The notes: generated from the sequence alone by a model not told the origin. Shown: positions 19,268-29,608, counted from the first letter of the stretch. The stretch is DNA of 64,000 nt from Agarivorans sp. Alg241-V36 (GCF_900537085.1 NZ_UNRE01000003.1:62001-126000), one strand, 5' to 3'. Translations and numbers: made by a program.

Positions 19268-20386
19268 TTATTGAATTGTGACTGAAATTTCTTGCTGTTG
19301 CATCCGTTTTTTCATGGTTCTTTTGGTTCTGTCGACAACATCACCTGCTAGCTGTCCACAAGCGGCATCAATGTCGTCACCGCGGGTTTTTCTCACCACC
19401 ACAGTAGAGCCATATTCCATTAACACTTTGCTAAAACGATCAACACGGCTGTTACTTGGTTTCGTAAACGGAGAACCTGGGTAAGGATTAAATGGAATTA
19501 AGTTAATTTTACATGGCGTATCGCGCAAAACTTCGGCCAATTCGTGGGCTTGCTCCATAGAGTCATTTACACCATTTAGCAGTACATACTCAACCGTTAC
19601 TTTGCCGCGATTTGCATTTGATTTATCGATATAACGCTTAACGCCCGCCAAAAAAGCTTCGATATTATACTTATCATTAATAGGCATAATTTCGCTGCGC
19701 AACTTATCGTTAGGAGCGTGCAAAGAAATTGCCAGCGCAACATCTAGTTTGTCACCTAACTTATCTAAAGCCGGCACCACACCAGAGGTACTTACCGTTA
19801 CACGGCGCTTACTTAAACCATAGCCGTTATCGTCTAGCATTAACTCTAAGGCAGGGATCAAATTATTAAGGTTTAGCAAAGGTTCGCCCATGCCCATCAT
19901 TACCACGTTGGTAATTGGTCGTTTACCTTCAATGCCTTTGTGGCCGATTACCTGAGCTGCTCGCCAAACTTGACCAATAATGTCCGACACTTTTAAGTTT
20001 CGGTTAAAGCCCTGTTGCCCAGTTGAACAAAAGGTACATTCCAGCGCACAGCCTACTTGTGAGGATACACACAAGGTAGCGCGCTCACCTTCAGGAATAT
20101 AAACGGTTTCTATTTCTTGGCCAGCCACTAACATCGCCCATTTAATGGTTCCGTCAGCACTGCGTTGCTCGGTGCTAATTTCCGGCGCACGAACTTCGGC
20201 CAGGCGCTTAAGCTTTTCACGTAAGGCTTTATTGATATTGTTCATTTGGTCGAAGTCATCAACACCAAAGTGGTAAATCCACTTCATTACCTGATCGGCA
20301 CGAAATGGCTTTTCACCGATCTCAGCAAAAAACTCTCGTAATCCCGCTCGATTAAAATCAAGTAAATTTGTTTTTGTCTCACTCAT
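19268..20386 (-). CDS. rlmN: Dual-specificity 23S rRNA/tRNA adenine-C2 methyltransferase RlmN
   Basis: Radical-SAM enzyme that methylates C2 of A2503 in 23S rRNA and A37 in some tRNAs. 372 residues (E. coli 384). Radical-SAM cluster motif CALECTFC at about 113-120; [22 protein letters not shown]; the catalytic C-terminal Cys lies in [11 protein letters not shown] (about 344). It depends on the [4Fe-4S] machinery encoded just upstream in the same direction. 22 bp upstream of pilW, so co-transcribed. Confidence 0.98.
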   Translation of the reverse strand: MSETKTNLLDFNRAGLREFFAEIGEKPFRADQVMKWIYHFGVDDFDQMNNINKALREKLKRLAEVRAPEISTEQRSADGTIKWAMLVAGQEIETVYIPEGERATLCVSSQVGCALECTFCSTGQQGFNRNLKVSDIIGQVWRAAQVIGHKGIEGKRPITNVVMMGMGEPLLNLNNLIPALELMLDDNGYGLSKRRVTVSTSGVVPALDKLGDKLDVALAISLHAPNDKLRSEIMPINDKYNIEAFLAGVKRYIDKSNANRGKVTVEYVLLNGVNDSMEQAHELAEVLRDTPCKINLIPFNPYPGSPFTKPSNSRVDRFSKVLMEYGSTVVVRKTRGDDIDAACGQLAGDVVDRTKRTMKKRMQQQEISVTIQ

Positions 20387-20410
20387 CGCTTAACTCCACG
20401 ATCGACCAAA

Positions 20411-20476
20411 TAAAAAAAGCGCCGAATTGTACAAATAATAACAGCAGAAAGCCAGTTAATCTCTGTACTCGGCGCT
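20411..20476 (-). terminator. Long-loop hairpin with T run after ndk
   Basis: Arms AGCGCCGA (20418-20425) and TCGGCGCT (20469-20476) pair perfectly, with an additional GTAC pair inside, around a loop of more than 30 nt; a run of seven T follows on the minus strand. The stem and tail fit a Rho-independent terminator for ndk located in front of rlmN. The large loop is unusual and might allow alternative folding. Confidence 0.65.
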
Positions 20477-20543
20477 AATTGGCGACTATTAAGTATTTAA
20501 CTATTAAGCCGCAATTGCCAAAGAAGCGTTAGCCTCTTTTTCT

Positions 20544-20969
20544 TTATCTAGGACAAATCTCATTGTCTTCAAAGAAATAGGCGATTTCTCTCGACGCAGA
20601 CTCGGGTGAATCAGAGCCATGAGTACCATTAGGTGGCATACCTGAACCAAAATCATGACGCAGGGTTCCGGCAGCAGCTTCCGCTGGATTAGTCGCGCCT
20701 AATAATTCACGGTAACGCTGAACAGCATTGTCAGCCTCTAGCACTTGCACCATGATTGGCCCAGAGGTCATAAACTCAATCAATGGCGGGTAAAACGGTT
20801 TACCCTCATGTTCTGCGTAAAATCCTGCGGCTTGTTCTTGCGACAAATGCACCATTTTGGCTGCAACAATACGTAAACCAGCAGACTCCATACGCGCATA
20901 AATTGCACCAATTGCGTCTTTAGCCACAACATCGGGTTTAAGTATAGAAAAAGTACGTTCTAACGCCAT
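20544..20969 (-). CDS. ndk: Nucleoside diphosphate kinase
   Basis: Transfers the gamma-phosphate between nucleoside triphosphates and diphosphates through a phosphohistidine. 141 residues (E. coli 143). [12 protein letters not shown] at the N-terminus, [18 protein letters not shown], and the active-site signature [12 protein letters not shown] with the catalytic His near residue 116. Placed between pepB and rlmN, as in other gammaproteobacteria. Start ATG with GGAGCTGGTAA upstream. Confidence 0.98.
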   Translation of the reverse strand: MALERTFSILKPDVVAKDAIGAIYARMESAGLRIVAAKMVHLSQEQAAGFYAEHEGKPFYPPLIEFMTSGPIMVQVLEADNAVQRYRELLGATNPAEAAAGTLRHDFGSGMPPNGTHGSDSPESASREIAYFFEDNEICPR

Positions 20970-21030
20970 TTACCAGCTCCATCTAAAAATTGGTGAATAT
21001 CACTCATTGATATCGTAAGTGAATGATAAG

Positions 21031-22326
21031 TTAGCTCAACTCAGTTAACAACCGTGAAATTGTGCGAATACCGTGGCCTTTGGCTCCAGTAGCCCAAAGT
21101 GCATTCCCTGATTTTTGATAAGACCCTGACAAATCGAAATGCAGCCAGTTTTCTTCTGCATTTTCAACAAAGTGAGCTAAGAAAGCCGCAGCAGTAGATG
21201 CTCCTGCCATTCCTTCACCGGAAGATATATTGGCAATATCGGCAAAATTAGAACCAATTTGCCCTTTATGAAAAGGTTCTAAAGGCAGTGGCCAGGCTTT
21301 TTCAAATTCAGCCTTGGCAGCTTGCAGAGCTTGATGAACTAAGTCATCGTCAAAACCAAATACTGCGTTATAGTCGCGACCTAGTGCCATTTTTGCGGCA
21401 CCGGTAAGTGTTGCGGCATCGATGATAACTTTTGGTTTTTGTTCACTGGCAGCAATTAAACCGTCAGCTAATACCAGGCGGCCTTCTGCATCGGTATTCA
21501 ATACTTCTACGGTGACATCGTTTTTGTAACGAATAACATCGCCTAACTTGTATGCATCTCCCGATACCATGTTCTCGGCGCAGCACAAATAAAGCCTAAC
21601 TCGCTTGTTTAAGCCGTTAGCGATAGCCAAGCCAAGACCACCGGTAACCGTTGCCGCGCCGCCCATGTCGCTTTTCATAATCGACATGCCATCGGAAGGC
21701 TTCAAGCTGTAACCGCCAGAATCAAAGGTAATGCCCTTGCCCACAAGGGCCACGGCAACCGGCTCGTTGGCATCGCCACTTGGGTTAAAATCTAGCTGCA
21801 ACATAGCCGGAGCTTGAGTACTGCCCTTACCCACCTGGTAGGTGCCTACCCATCCTTGTTCAAGTAAGTCTTCGCCTGAGATGATCTCATAAGAAACATG
21901 CTCCGGTGACAAGCCACTTAAAAAGTTTCCCGCAGACTCACACAAGCTTTGTGGGAATATTTTGGCGGGACCTAAATTAATGGTTTCGCGAGTCCAGTCC
22001 GCAGCAGCCTTTAGCGCATCAAAACGCTTTAGGTCTGCATCACTGAGTACCACAACCTCAAGTTGGTTGTCTTGCTTGGCGTTGTAATACCCTTGATAAA
22101 ATGCCCAACAAGCTTCTAAGTCCCAGCTATCGCCAATGAAAGAAAGGTGCTTTAGACCTTGCGCATCTAATTTGCGCCCGGCTTTTTGAATGTCTTGAAG
22201 GCGGGCTGCGCCTTCAGAATTGATATGAACATTAACTTGATTAGCTTCGAAACTGACTAAGGCATTTTTGCCCCAGTGAGCGGCGGCAGGTTTGGCGCAT
22301 AAAACTAGATCCATAACGGCGGTCAT
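21031..22326 (-). CDS. pepB: Peptidase B (leucyl aminopeptidase family M17)
   Basis: Cytoplasmic dinuclear-metal aminopeptidase that releases acidic and other N-terminal residues from peptides. 431 residues (E. coli 427). The catalytic domain has VGKGITFDSGGYSLKPS, MKSDMGGAATV and the family signature NTDAEGRL. The ATG at 22326 is chosen because GAGGAAG lies just upstream; an in-frame TTG precedes it by one codon. It sits 43 bp after iscX, continuing the isc transcription unit as in E. coli (iscX-pepB). Confidence 0.96.
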   Translation of the reverse strand: MTAVMDLVLCAKPAAAHWGKNALVSFEANQVNVHINSEGAARLQDIQKAGRKLDAQGLKHLSFIGDSWDLEACWAFYQGYYNAKQDNQLEVVVLSDADLKRFDALKAAADWTRETINLGPAKIFPQSLCESAGNFLSGLSPEHVSYEIISGEDLLEQGWVGTYQVGKGSTQAPAMLQLDFNPSGDANEPVAVALVGKGITFDSGGYSLKPSDGMSIMKSDMGGAATVTGGLGLAIANGLNKRVRLYLCCAENMVSGDAYKLGDVIRYKNDVTVEVLNTDAEGRLVLADGLIAASEQKPKVIIDAATLTGAAKMALGRDYNAVFGFDDDLVHQALQAAKAEFEKAWPLPLEPFHKGQIGSNFADIANISSGEGMAGASTAAAFLAHFVENAEENWLHFDLSGSYQKSGNALWATGAKGHGIRTISRLLTELS

Positions 22327-22369
22327 CAATACTTCCTCATTTGAGTAATCGACAACGAGCCCTTGGAAT

Positions 22370-22570
22370 TTAGTCTAGTTCATCCATCCAGGCTAATATA
22401 ATGGCTTCCAAAATGCGCTCGTTGCTATGCTGTGGGTCATCGTCAAATTCATCCAATTGACAAACCCATTGGTGTAAGTCGGTAAACCGAACTTGCTTAG
22501 GATCTTGCTCGGGGAATTGCTCGGCCAGTTCTATTGCTATTTGCTCAACATCAATCCAACGCATTCCCAC
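22370..22570 (-). CDS. iscX: Fe-S assembly protein IscX
   Basis: Small acidic protein (66 residues, same length as E. coli) that binds IscS and is thought to modulate cluster assembly, possibly as an iron-responsive adaptor. Conserved core VRFTDLHQWVCQLDEFDDDP and the C-terminus ILEAIILAWMDE. GTG start (22568-22570), 11 bp after fdx. Confidence 0.97.
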   Translation of the reverse strand: MGMRWIDVEQIAIELAEQFPEQDPKQVRFTDLHQWVCQLDEFDDDPQHSNERILEAIILAWMDELD

Positions 22571-22581
22571 TCGCTTATTCC

Positions 22582-22920
22582 TTAATGCTGTTCAGATACC
22601 ATATTAATGGTGTATTTAGGAATTTCTACCACTAAGTCTTCGTCGCTTACCATTGCTTGGCAACCGAGGCGAGACTCAGGCTCTAAGCCCCAGGCTTTAT
22701 CTAGCATGTCATCTTCTAATTCATCGCTTTCTTCAAGCGAGTCGAAGCCTTCGCGCACAATTACGTGGCAGGTCGTACAAGCGCAAGATTTTTCACAGGC
22801 GTGCTCAATGTCGATACCTTCGCGCAAGGCTACATCTAATACACTTTCACCTTGTTTTGCTTCTACTACTGAGCCTTCAGGACATAAGTCCTCATTAGGC
22901 AAGAAAATCACTTTAGGCAT
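22582..22920 (-). CDS. fdx: [2Fe-2S] ferredoxin of the ISC system
   Basis: Electron donor for iron-sulfur cluster assembly on IscU. 112 residues (E. coli 111). Cluster ligands are in CEKSCACTTC (three of the four Cys) and the distal CQAMV. Start codon follows hscA by 1 bp, so translation is coupled. Confidence 0.98.
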   Translation of the reverse strand: MPKVIFLPNEDLCPEGSVVEAKQGESVLDVALREGIDIEHACEKSCACTTCHVIVREGFDSLEESDELEDDMLDKAWGLEPESRLGCQAMVSDEDLVVEIPKYTINMVSEQH

Positions 22921-22921
22921 C

Positions 22922-24775
22922 TTAAATCCTATCTACTTGCTGGCCCCTTAGGGCTTGTTTTATGGAATCATCCATTCGCCTTGCGGCAAAATCTTGACTA
23001 ATACTGTCGAGTTGCTTAATGGCTTGCTCAATCTCGGCAACCGATTCACCCTCGGCAATGGTTTGTAGCTGCGCCATAGCTTGCTCGATGGCCGAACGTT
23101 CTTGCTCTTGCAATAAACGCTCACCGCTTTCCAGTAATGCAGCGGTCATATCTTCAATAAATCGAGCCGCTTCTACCTGCTGTTCGCGTAGCATTCGCAT
23201 ATTTACATCGTGCTTAGCGTTAGTAATTGAGTCTTTAAGCATTCTAGCGACTTCTTCATCGGCTAGGCCATAAGATGGTTTTACTTCAACAGACGATTGC
23301 ACCCCAGTGGATTTTTCCATTGCGGTTACCGATAACAAACCGTCGGCATCAACTTGAAAAGTAACCCTAATATGAGCCGCACCAGCAGCTAACGGTGGAA
23401 TGCCCTTTAATGCAAATTTAGCCAACGAGCGGCAATCGTCTACTAACTCACGCTCACCTTGTACAGCATGGATAGCCATTGCTGTTTGGCCGTCTTTAAA
23501 GGTTGTAAACTCTTGGGCACGCGCTACAGGAATAGTGGTATTGCGAGGGATAACTTTTTCAACTAAGCCGCCCATGGTTTCAATGCCCAATGAAAGTGGC
23601 GTCACATCAAGCAATAACAATTCGCCATCTTTTTTATTACCCGCCAAGGTATCTGCTTGAATGGCTGCGCCAATTGCTACCACTTGGTCTGGGTCAATAT
23701 TAGTTAGCGGTTGCTTATCGAAAAAACTGGCTACATCTGCACGAACTTTTGGTACGCGAGTTGAGCCACCAACCATGACTACGTTATTTACTTCATCTAG
23801 CTCTACTTCAGCGTCTCGTAAGGCACGGCGACAAGCTCTAATAGTGCGCTTTACCAAGCCTTCGATAAGGCTATCGAATAACTCACGACTAATACTGCCC
23901 TGCCAACAAACACCATCAATATCGAGGTTAATTTCAGCACTATCTTGATCACTCAAGCTCACTTTAACTTGATTGGCTACACGTGATAACTCGCGTTGTA
24001 ACTGAGCGGAACGTATACCGTTGACTTGGGCTTGTTCGGCTATCCATTCCACCAAGGCATCATCAAAGTCATCACCACCAAGTGCAGAGTCACCACCGGT
24101 CGCTAATACTTGAAACACGCCTTTAGATAAGCGCAGAATAGAAATATCGAAGGTACCGCCACCTAAATCATAAATGGCGATGACGCCCTCATCACCACTA
24201 TCTAGGCCATAAGCGATAGCCGCGGCTGTGGGTTCGTTAAGCAAACGCAGTACATGCAAGCCCGCTAGTTGGGCTGCATCTTTGGTGCCTTGGCGCTGGG
24301 CGTCATCAAAATAAGCAGGCACCGTAATCACCACACCATCAGGCTCACCTTGCAGTGACTCTTCTGCTCTCGCCGCTAAGCTTTTTAAAATCTCAGCAGA
24401 CACTTGAATGGGGTTAACCGCGCCGCCTACTGTTTGAATATGCGGGGTATTAGCTTCGCTAAAATTGTAAGGAAATAAATCGCGATCAATATCTGAGCTA
24501 TTTTTCCCCAGTAAGCGCTTAACCGAAGTGATGGTATTGTGAGGATCGGTAACAGCCTGAGCTTTGGCTAACTTACCAACATCAATCCCTTCTTCGTGAT
24601 AACGCACCACCGAAGGAAGCAAAATATCACCACTATGATCGGCTAGAGTAACGGCTTTACCGCTTCGCACGGTTGCAACCAGAGAATTAGTAGTACCTAA
24701 ATCAATGCCTACTGCCAGTTTGTGTTGATGAGGAACAGCCGATTGCCCAGGCTCTGCGATTTGTAGTAATGCCAT
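22922..24775 (-). CDS. hscA: Fe-S cluster chaperone HscA (Hsp70 family)
   Basis: ATP-dependent Hsp70-type chaperone that, with HscB, releases clusters from IscU. 617 residues (E. coli 616). Nucleotide-binding domain with [26 protein letters not shown] and [10 protein letters not shown]; substrate-binding domain from about 390 ([14 protein letters not shown]) and a helical lid. 5 bp after hscB. Confidence 0.98.
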   Translation of the reverse strand: MALLQIAEPGQSAVPHQHKLAVGIDLGTTNSLVATVRSGKAVTLADHSGDILLPSVVRYHEEGIDVGKLAKAQAVTDPHNTITSVKRLLGKNSSDIDRDLFPYNFSEANTPHIQTVGGAVNPIQVSAEILKSLAARAEESLQGEPDGVVITVPAYFDDAQRQGTKDAAQLAGLHVLRLLNEPTAAAIAYGLDSGDEGVIAIYDLGGGTFDISILRLSKGVFQVLATGGDSALGGDDFDDALVEWIAEQAQVNGIRSAQLQRELSRVANQVKVSLSDQDSAEINLDIDGVCWQGSISRELFDSLIEGLVKRTIRACRRALRDAEVELDEVNNVVMVGGSTRVPKVRADVASFFDKQPLTNIDPDQVVAIGAAIQADTLAGNKKDGELLLLDVTPLSLGIETMGGLVEKVIPRNTTIPVARAQEFTTFKDGQTAMAIHAVQGERELVDDCRSLAKFALKGIPPLAAGAAHIRVTFQVDADGLLSVTAMEKSTGVQSSVEVKPSYGLADEEVARMLKDSITNAKHDVNMRMLREQQVEAARFIEDMTAALLESGERLLQEQERSAIEQAMAQLQTIAEGESVAEIEQAIKQLDSISQDFAARRMDDSIKQALRGQQVDRI

Positions 24776-24780
24776 ATAGA

Positions 24781-25299
24781 TTAGTAATCTAAGATTTTCT
24801 CTTCCAGTTGAAGCAGCTGCTGTTGCAGACGTGCATAGAATTTGAGCTTACGAACGTCGTCTGCCGCTAACTCAAAATTTTGCTCATTGTAGGCTTTTTC
24901 AAAGCTTGAGCTCAAGTCACTTCGTTGCTGCTTCAACAGCTTAGAGAAGTCATCAAGAGCTTCTTCAGGATCAGCAGCCTGTTCAATATCAGCTAGTTGC
25001 TCCCTAAGTTCCATCTGGCTCATTAAGAAAGTAACGTCATTGATAGTTTGCTGCTCTCCACCTAGCTCTAGGCCTTGCAGGCTCAATAAGTATTGAGCAC
25101 GGCTAAGTGGATCTTTAAGCGTTTGATAAGCATCGTTAATTTGAGCGGCTTTTTGCATAACTTGAGCCTGGCTTTCGCTCGACTCAGCTGCAAATTTATC
25201 GGGATGGTATTGTTGTTGTAGCTCTCTGTAGCTATCAGCTAAACCACTTAGATCTAGCTGATAAGACGGAAGTAGAGAGAATAACTCAAAATGATTCAT
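24781..25299 (-). CDS. hscB: Co-chaperone HscB (J-domain)
   Basis: J-protein that targets IscU to HscA and stimulates its ATPase. 172 residues (E. coli 171). N-terminal J domain with the HPD motif in [13 protein letters not shown]-terminal three-helix domain that binds IscU. The start at 25299 ([11 protein letters not shown]) aligns with homologues and has GGAAC upstream; an in-frame ATG at 25311, directly after the iscA stop, would add four residues. Confidence 0.97.
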   Translation of the reverse strand: MNHFELFSLLPSYQLDLSGLADSYRELQQQYHPDKFAAESSESQAQVMQKAAQINDAYQTLKDPLSRAQYLLSLQGLELGGEQQTINDVTFLMSQMELREQLADIEQAADPEEALDDFSKLLKQQRSDLSSSFEKAYNEQNFELAADDVRKLKFYARLQQQLLQLEEKILDY

Positions 25300-25311
25300 A
25301 GCGTGTTCCAT

Positions 25312-25635
25312 TTAAACGCTAAAGCTCTCTCCACAACCACATTCGCCATTCACGTTGGGGTTGTTAAATACAAAGCCTTCGTTCAAACCTTCTTTAACAA
25401 AGTCTAATTCCGTACCATCGATGTAAAGTAAGCTTTTTTCATCAACGATGACATTAACACCGTGGCTTTCAAATACTTTGTCGTCTTCAGCTAATTGGTC
25501 TACAAACTCCAATATATACGCCATGCCCGAACAACCAGAGGTTTTAACCCCTAGACGCACGCCAGTGCCTGCGCCTCGGTTATTCAGAAATTGGCCTACA
25601 TGCGTTGCTGCAGCTTCAGTTAGTGATACAGCCAT
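25312..25635 (-). CDS. iscA: Fe-S cluster assembly protein IscA
   Basis: A-type carrier that binds iron or an Fe-S cluster. 107 residues (same as E. coli). The three conserved Cys are in KTSGCSG and the C-terminal CGCGESFSV. Between iscU and hscB in the standard isc order. Confidence 0.98.
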   Translation of the reverse strand: MAVSLTEAAATHVGQFLNNRGAGTGVRLGVKTSGCSGMAYILEFVDQLAEDDKVFESHGVNVIVDEKSLLYIDGTELDFVKEGLNEGFVFNNPNVNGECGCGESFSV

Positions 25636-25653
25636 GATGACTCCTTAAATCTA

Positions 25654-26037
25654 CTACGCGTTTTTCTTTTTGTAATCAGCAATGGCAGCTTTGATGGCGT
25701 CTTCTGCCAAAATTGAACAGTGAATTTTCACTGGTGGCAATGCTAACTCTTCGGCTATGTCGGTATTTTTAAGCTCTTGAGCTTCATCTAAGCTCTTGCC
25801 TTTAACCCACTCGGTAACCAGTGAGCTAGATGCGATTGCTGAGCCACAGCCATAAGTTTTAAAACGTGCATCTTCAATTACACCTTCATCACTTACTTTA
25901 AGTTGCAGTTTCATCACATCACCACAAGCGGGTGCGCCAACCATGCCGGTGCCAATGTGGCTATCGTCTTTATCTTCGAAAGCGCCAACGTTACGCGGGT
26001 TTTCGTAATGATCAATTACTTTTTCACTATAAGCCAT
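25654..26037 (-). CDS. iscU: Fe-S cluster scaffold IscU
   Basis: Scaffold on which IscS-derived sulfur and iron are assembled into [2Fe-2S] clusters. 127 residues (E. coli 128). Ligand Cys in GAPACGDVM, TYGCGSAIAS and HCSILAEDAI; the HscA recognition motif LPPVK is present near residue 100. Directly after iscS. Confidence 0.99.
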   Translation of the reverse strand: MAYSEKVIDHYENPRNVGAFEDKDDSHIGTGMVGAPACGDVMKLQLKVSDEGVIEDARFKTYGCGSAIASSSLVTEWVKGKSLDEAQELKNTDIAEELALPPVKIHCSILAEDAIKAAIADYKKKNA

Positions 26038-26068
26038 GATATCTCTCCAAATCCGTTATTTATTATAC

Positions 26069-27283
26069 TTAGTGGTGTGCCCACTCAACTTGGCTCAGGT
26101 CTACGCCGTCTTTAAACATGTCCCAAAGTGGAGACATTTCGCGAAGTCGGCCGATACCTTCGTTAATCACTTTAACTGCGTAATCCACTTCTTCTTCAGT
26201 AGTGAAACGGCCAAAAGAGAAACGAATAGAGCTGTGTGCTAATTCATCATCTAAACCTAGTGCTCTAAGCACGTATGACGGCTCTAAGCTCGCAGAGGTA
26301 CACGCAGAGCCAGATGAAACAGCTAAATCTTTAAGCGCCATAATCAATGACTCGCCTTCAACATAAGCAAAGCTTACATTTAAGTTAGCCACTACGCGTT
26401 GGTCAAAGTCGCCATTTACGTAGGTTTCTTCAATATCTTTAATACCTGCCCAGAAACGGTCACGTAGAGCGTGTATGTGTTCGTTGTCTTTTGCCATGTC
26501 TTGCTTGGCAATGGCAAAGGCTTCACCCATTCCGACAATTTGGTGAGTTGGCAATGTGCCCGAGCGCATACCACGTTCGTGTCCGCCACCGTGAACCTGC
26601 GCTTCTAAACGAATACGCGGCTTGCGCTGCACGTATAATGCGCCGATACCTTTTGGTCCATAAACTTTATGAGCAGAGAAAGACATCATGTCTACAGGCA
26701 GGTCTTGCAGGTCAATCTCGACTTTACCAGCGCTTTGCGCAGCATCAACATGGAACAAAATTTTACGAGAGCGACATAGATCGCCTATCGCTTTAATGTC
26801 TTGAATCACGCCAATTTCGTTGTTCACATGCATAATCGAAACAAGAACAGTATCTTCGCGTAACGCTTCGGTTAAAGTCTCAAGACTAATAACACCATTG
26901 CTCTCAGGGTCTAAATAGGTAACTTCATAACCCTCTCGCTCTAATTGGCGACAGGTATCAAGCACAGCTTTGTGCTCAGTTTTACAAGTGATGATGTGCT
27001 TACCTTTTTTATTGTAAAAGTGAGCAGCGCCCTTAATAGCAAGGTTATTAGACTCAGTGGCTCCAGAAGTAAATACGATCTCGCGTGGATCAGCATTCAC
27101 TAAATCGGCTATTTGATTGCGGGCAATATCTACAGCTTCTTCTGCTTGCCAGCCAAAACGGTGTGAACGTGAAGCAGGGTTACCGTAAATACCATCTACG
27201 CTAAGGTATTGCATCATCTTTTCGGCAACACGAGGGTCAACAGGTGTGGTTGCTGAATAATCAAGATAAATAGGTAATTTCAT
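26069..27283 (-). CDS. iscS: Cysteine desulfurase IscS
   Basis: PLP enzyme that takes sulfur from cysteine for Fe-S clusters, tRNA thiolation and other pathways. 404 residues (same as E. coli). PLP lysine in [12 protein letters not shown] (near 206) and mobile-loop Cys in [14 protein letters not shown] (near 328). N-terminus [16 protein letters not shown]. 35 bp after iscR. Confidence 0.99.
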   Translation of the reverse strand: MKLPIYLDYSATTPVDPRVAEKMMQYLSVDGIYGNPASRSHRFGWQAEEAVDIARNQIADLVNADPREIVFTSGATESNNLAIKGAAHFYNKKGKHIITCKTEHKAVLDTCRQLEREGYEVTYLDPESNGVISLETLTEALREDTVLVSIMHVNNEIGVIQDIKAIGDLCRSRKILFHVDAAQSAGKVEIDLQDLPVDMMSFSAHKVYGPKGIGALYVQRKPRIRLEAQVHGGGHERGMRSGTLPTHQIVGMGEAFAIAKQDMAKDNEHIHALRDRFWAGIKDIEETYVNGDFDQRVVANLNVSFAYVEGESLIMALKDLAVSSGSACTSASLEPSYVLRALGLDDELAHSSIRFSFGRFTTEEEVDYAVKVINEGIGRLREMSPLWDMFKDGVDLSQVEWAHH

Positions 27284-27318
27284 TAAAGTTCTCCGTTACT
27301 ACTCGGCGAAAGCGAGCG

Positions 27319-27792
27319 TCATAAACTAATTTGTATCGTGTTGTTATCAACGTGCTGAAGTTGGTCTTGGTTATGCGCAACATTAACAATTTGTCGCTCG
27401 CGCATTAAGCCACCTAAGCTTATGTTATCTAAGAAGTCGGCAATTCTTTCACTTAAGTCATTCCACAAAGAGTGAGTAAGACAAGGTTTGCCGCCTTGGC
27501 AGTCTGCAGAGCCGTGACAACGCGTTGCATCAATTGACTCATCAACAGCATGAATGACCATGCCTACTGCAATATCATCAGCGTCCATGCCAAGGCGATA
27601 ACCACCACCTGGGCCACGCACACTGGTTACTAAGCCGTGTTTACGTAATTTTGAAAATAGCTGCTCTAAATAAGACAAGGAAATACCTTGTCGCTCAGAA
27701 ATATCAGCTAAAGAGACTGGCCCTTCTTCCATATGAAGAGCAACATCTAACATCGCTGTAACTGCGTAGCGTCCCTTAGAAGTCAAGCGCAT
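27319..27792 (-). CDS. iscR: Fe-S-responsive transcription regulator IscR
   Basis: Rrf2-family winged-helix regulator with a [2Fe-2S] cluster; the holo form represses the isc operon. 157 residues (E. coli 162). N-terminal [20 protein letters not shown], recognition helix [19 protein letters not shown], and cluster ligand Cys in [17 protein letters not shown] (three Cys with 5-residue spacings). First gene of the isc block, behind tandem IscR-like sites. Confidence 0.98.
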   Translation of the reverse strand: MRLTSKGRYAVTAMLDVALHMEEGPVSLADISERQGISLSYLEQLFSKLRKHGLVTSVRGPGGGYRLGMDADDIAVGMVIHAVDESIDATRCHGSADCQGGKPCLTHSLWNDLSERIADFLDNISLGGLMRERQIVNVAHNQDQLQHVDNNTIQISL

Positions 27793-27836
27793 ATCAAACC
27801 CATTTATCCCGTGAACTTGGTCACAATCTTTCCATA

Positions 27837-27879
27837 ACCTACTAATTTAGTCAAGTATAAAACCTAGTAATTTAGTCGG
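27837..27879 (-). promoter_or_regulatory. isc operon promoter with two tandem IscR-like sites
   Basis: ACCTANTAATTTAGTC occurs twice in the same orientation, at 27837-27852 and 27862-27877, exactly 25 bp apart. Read on the minus strand each gives GACTAAATTA(C/G)TAGGT, which resembles the type 1 IscR site. A -10-like TATACT (27854-27859 on the minus strand) lies between the two copies. The spacing of 25 bp is about 2.5 helical turns. Together they imply autorepression by [2Fe-2S]-IscR. The whole region fits in the 89 bp between trmJ and iscR. Confidence 0.75.
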
Positions 27880-27881
27880 GT

Positions 27882-28613
27882 TTATTTTTCAGGTTTTGAA
27901 ATATGTTTATCGAAAGCGGTTAAAATGCCACGCATTACATTAAGCTCTTGTTTTTCCATACGAATACGATTAAACATTCGGCGAATTTTTTCCATCACCT
28001 TGCCTGGGTGTGGCTTAATTATGAAACCTGAGTCTGCGATAGATTGCTCAAAGTGCTGGTAAAAACGCTCTAAATCATCGGCATGAGGATAAGCTTCTGG
28101 CGCAGCTTCTGGATGAGTATTTTGCAAATCTAAATAAGCCATACGAACTTCATAACACAACAGCTGAACCGCCATTGCTAAATTAAGCGAGCTATATTCT
28201 GGGTTAGCAGGAACGCAAACGTGAAAGTGACATTGCTGTAACTCGGCATTATTTAAGCCGCTGTTTTCACGACCAAATACAATAGCTACCTTTGCATCGC
28301 GCGCTTCATTAGCTAATTTTACGCCGGCTTCTCGTCCATCAACCATTGGCCAATCTAAGGTTCGAGAGCGCGCACTAGCACCAATCACTAGCTGACAATC
28401 ACTCACCGCTTCTGATAATTCAGAAACAATGGTAGTACCGCCAAGTACATCTGATGCACCAGCAGATAGCGCTACCGACTTACCGTCAATCTCCGCTTCT
28501 GGAGCCACCAAGCACAAATCGCTAATTCCCATGGTTTTCATTGCTCTTGCTGCAGAGCCAATATTGCCACTATGACTAGTGCCAACTAAAACCACTCGAA
28601 CATTTTCCAACAT
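27882..28613 (-). CDS. trmJ: tRNA (cytidine/uridine-32-2'-O)-methyltransferase TrmJ
   Basis: SPOUT-class methyltransferase that 2'-O-methylates position 32 of several tRNAs. 243 residues (E. coli 246). N-terminal [20 protein letters not shown], the SAM-knot motifs [17 protein letters not shown] and [18 protein letters not shown], and a C-terminal helical extension. Immediately upstream of iscR and divergent from suhB, the same neighbourhood as E. coli. Confidence 0.97.
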   Translation of the reverse strand: MLENVRVVLVGTSHSGNIGSAARAMKTMGISDLCLVAPEAEIDGKSVALSAGASDVLGGTTIVSELSEAVSDCQLVIGASARSRTLDWPMVDGREAGVKLANEARDAKVAIVFGRENSGLNNAELQQCHFHVCVPANPEYSSLNLAMAVQLLCYEVRMAYLDLQNTHPEAAPEAYPHADDLERFYQHFEQSIADSGFIIKPHPGKVMEKIRRMFNRIRMEKQELNVMRGILTAFDKHISKPEK

Positions 28614-28712
28614 TACTTTTACTTCACCCTAAATTTGTTGCGCCGGATTGTAACATAGCCATCGCCTTAGCAGCTAGATTGGAAAAAGTTTATCTGGAGT
28701 GCCTATAATCAA

Positions 28713-28741
28713 TTGTGTTTAATTTTTGTTTTCCCTATAAT
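28713..28741 (+). promoter_or_regulatory. Predicted sigma-70 promoter of suhB
   Basis: TTGTGT (28713-28718) and TATAAT (28736-28741) are spaced 17 bp, giving a start near 28748 and a short leader before suhB. Another TATAAT at 28704-28709 lies upstream with a less well-spaced -35. Confidence 0.6.
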
Positions 28742-28784
28742 CCGGCGGTTATTTTATGTTCTTTCTACAAATTGGTGGTAATTC

Positions 28785-29588
28785 ATGCATGCTATGCTAA
28801 ACATAGCGGTTCGCGCTGCGCGAAACGCAGGTAAAGTTGTAACTCAAGCTTATGAGCAATTAGATAAAGTTGAAGCGACAGCTAAAGGCGCTAACGACTA
28901 TCTTTCAAATGTTGCAGCCGCTTCAGAAAAAAGCATTACAGACACTATACGTAACGCTTTCCCAGAGCATTCTTTCGTGACCGAAATGAGTGGTTTAAGC
29001 AAAGGCACGGATGACGAATATCAATGGGTGATAAACCCACTGGATGGAACCACCAATTTTATCAAAGGCATCCCTCATTTTGCTATTTCAATTGCACTAC
29101 GAGTTCGTGGTAAAACCGAACATGGCGTAGTGTACGACCCGCTACGTAACGAACTTTTTGCCGCTTCGCGTGGTAAAAGCGCTCAGTTAGATGGCTACCG
29201 CTTACGAGTGAACAAAGCCAAAGACTTGGAAGGTACCTTGGTTGCCACTGGCTTCCCTTATCGACGCAAACATTACATGGAAAGTTACATGGCGATGTTT
29301 GGAGCAATCTTTGCAGAATGTAACGATATTCGTCGCAGCGGAAGTACAGCTCTAGATTTAGCTTATGTAGCCGCAGGCCGTCATGATGGTTTCTTCGAAC
29401 TAAGTCTAAAACCTTGGGAAATAGCGGCTGGTGAATTACTTGCCCGTGAAGCTGGCGCTATCGTAACTGACTTTACTGGTAACACTGACTTTTACCAAAG
29501 CGGTAATGTAGTGTGTGCCAACCCTAAAGTACTAAAACACATGCTATCCACTATTCGCCCTCATTTAACCGACGCGATTAAAGCTTAA
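28785..29588 (+). CDS. suhB: SuhB, inositol-monophosphatase-fold protein with degenerate active site
   Basis: 267 residues, the same length as E. coli SuhB and alignable throughout by eye (MLNIAVRAAR, PLDGTTNF, DLAYVAAGR.DGFFE, AAGELL.REAG). In E. coli SuhB is an inositol-phosphate phosphatase and a factor in rRNA transcription antitermination. Here several catalytic positions differ: NVD44 is NVA44, E67-E68 is E67-M68, the metal ligand D84 (IDPLD) is N84 (INPLD), and D212 (PWD) is E212 (PWE); D87 and the GTT motif are kept. Phosphatase activity is therefore doubtful, while the surface and fold look preserved. The trmJ/suhB divergent arrangement matches E. coli. Terminator follows at 29609. 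Confidence 0.93.
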   Translation: MHAMLNIAVRAARNAGKVVTQAYEQLDKVEATAKGANDYLSNVAAASEKSITDTIRNAFPEHSFVTEMSGLSKGTDDEYQWVINPLDGTTNFIKGIPHFAISIALRVRGKTEHGVVYDPLRNELFAASRGKSAQLDGYRLRVNKAKDLEGTLVATGFPYRRKHYMESYMAMFGAIFAECNDIRRSGSTALDLAYVAAGRHDGFFELSLKPWEIAAGELLAREAGAIVTDFTGNTDFYQSGNVVCANPKVLKHMLSTIRPHLTDAIKA

Positions 29589-29608
29589 TCTTCTTTAGCT
29601 TCCACGAA

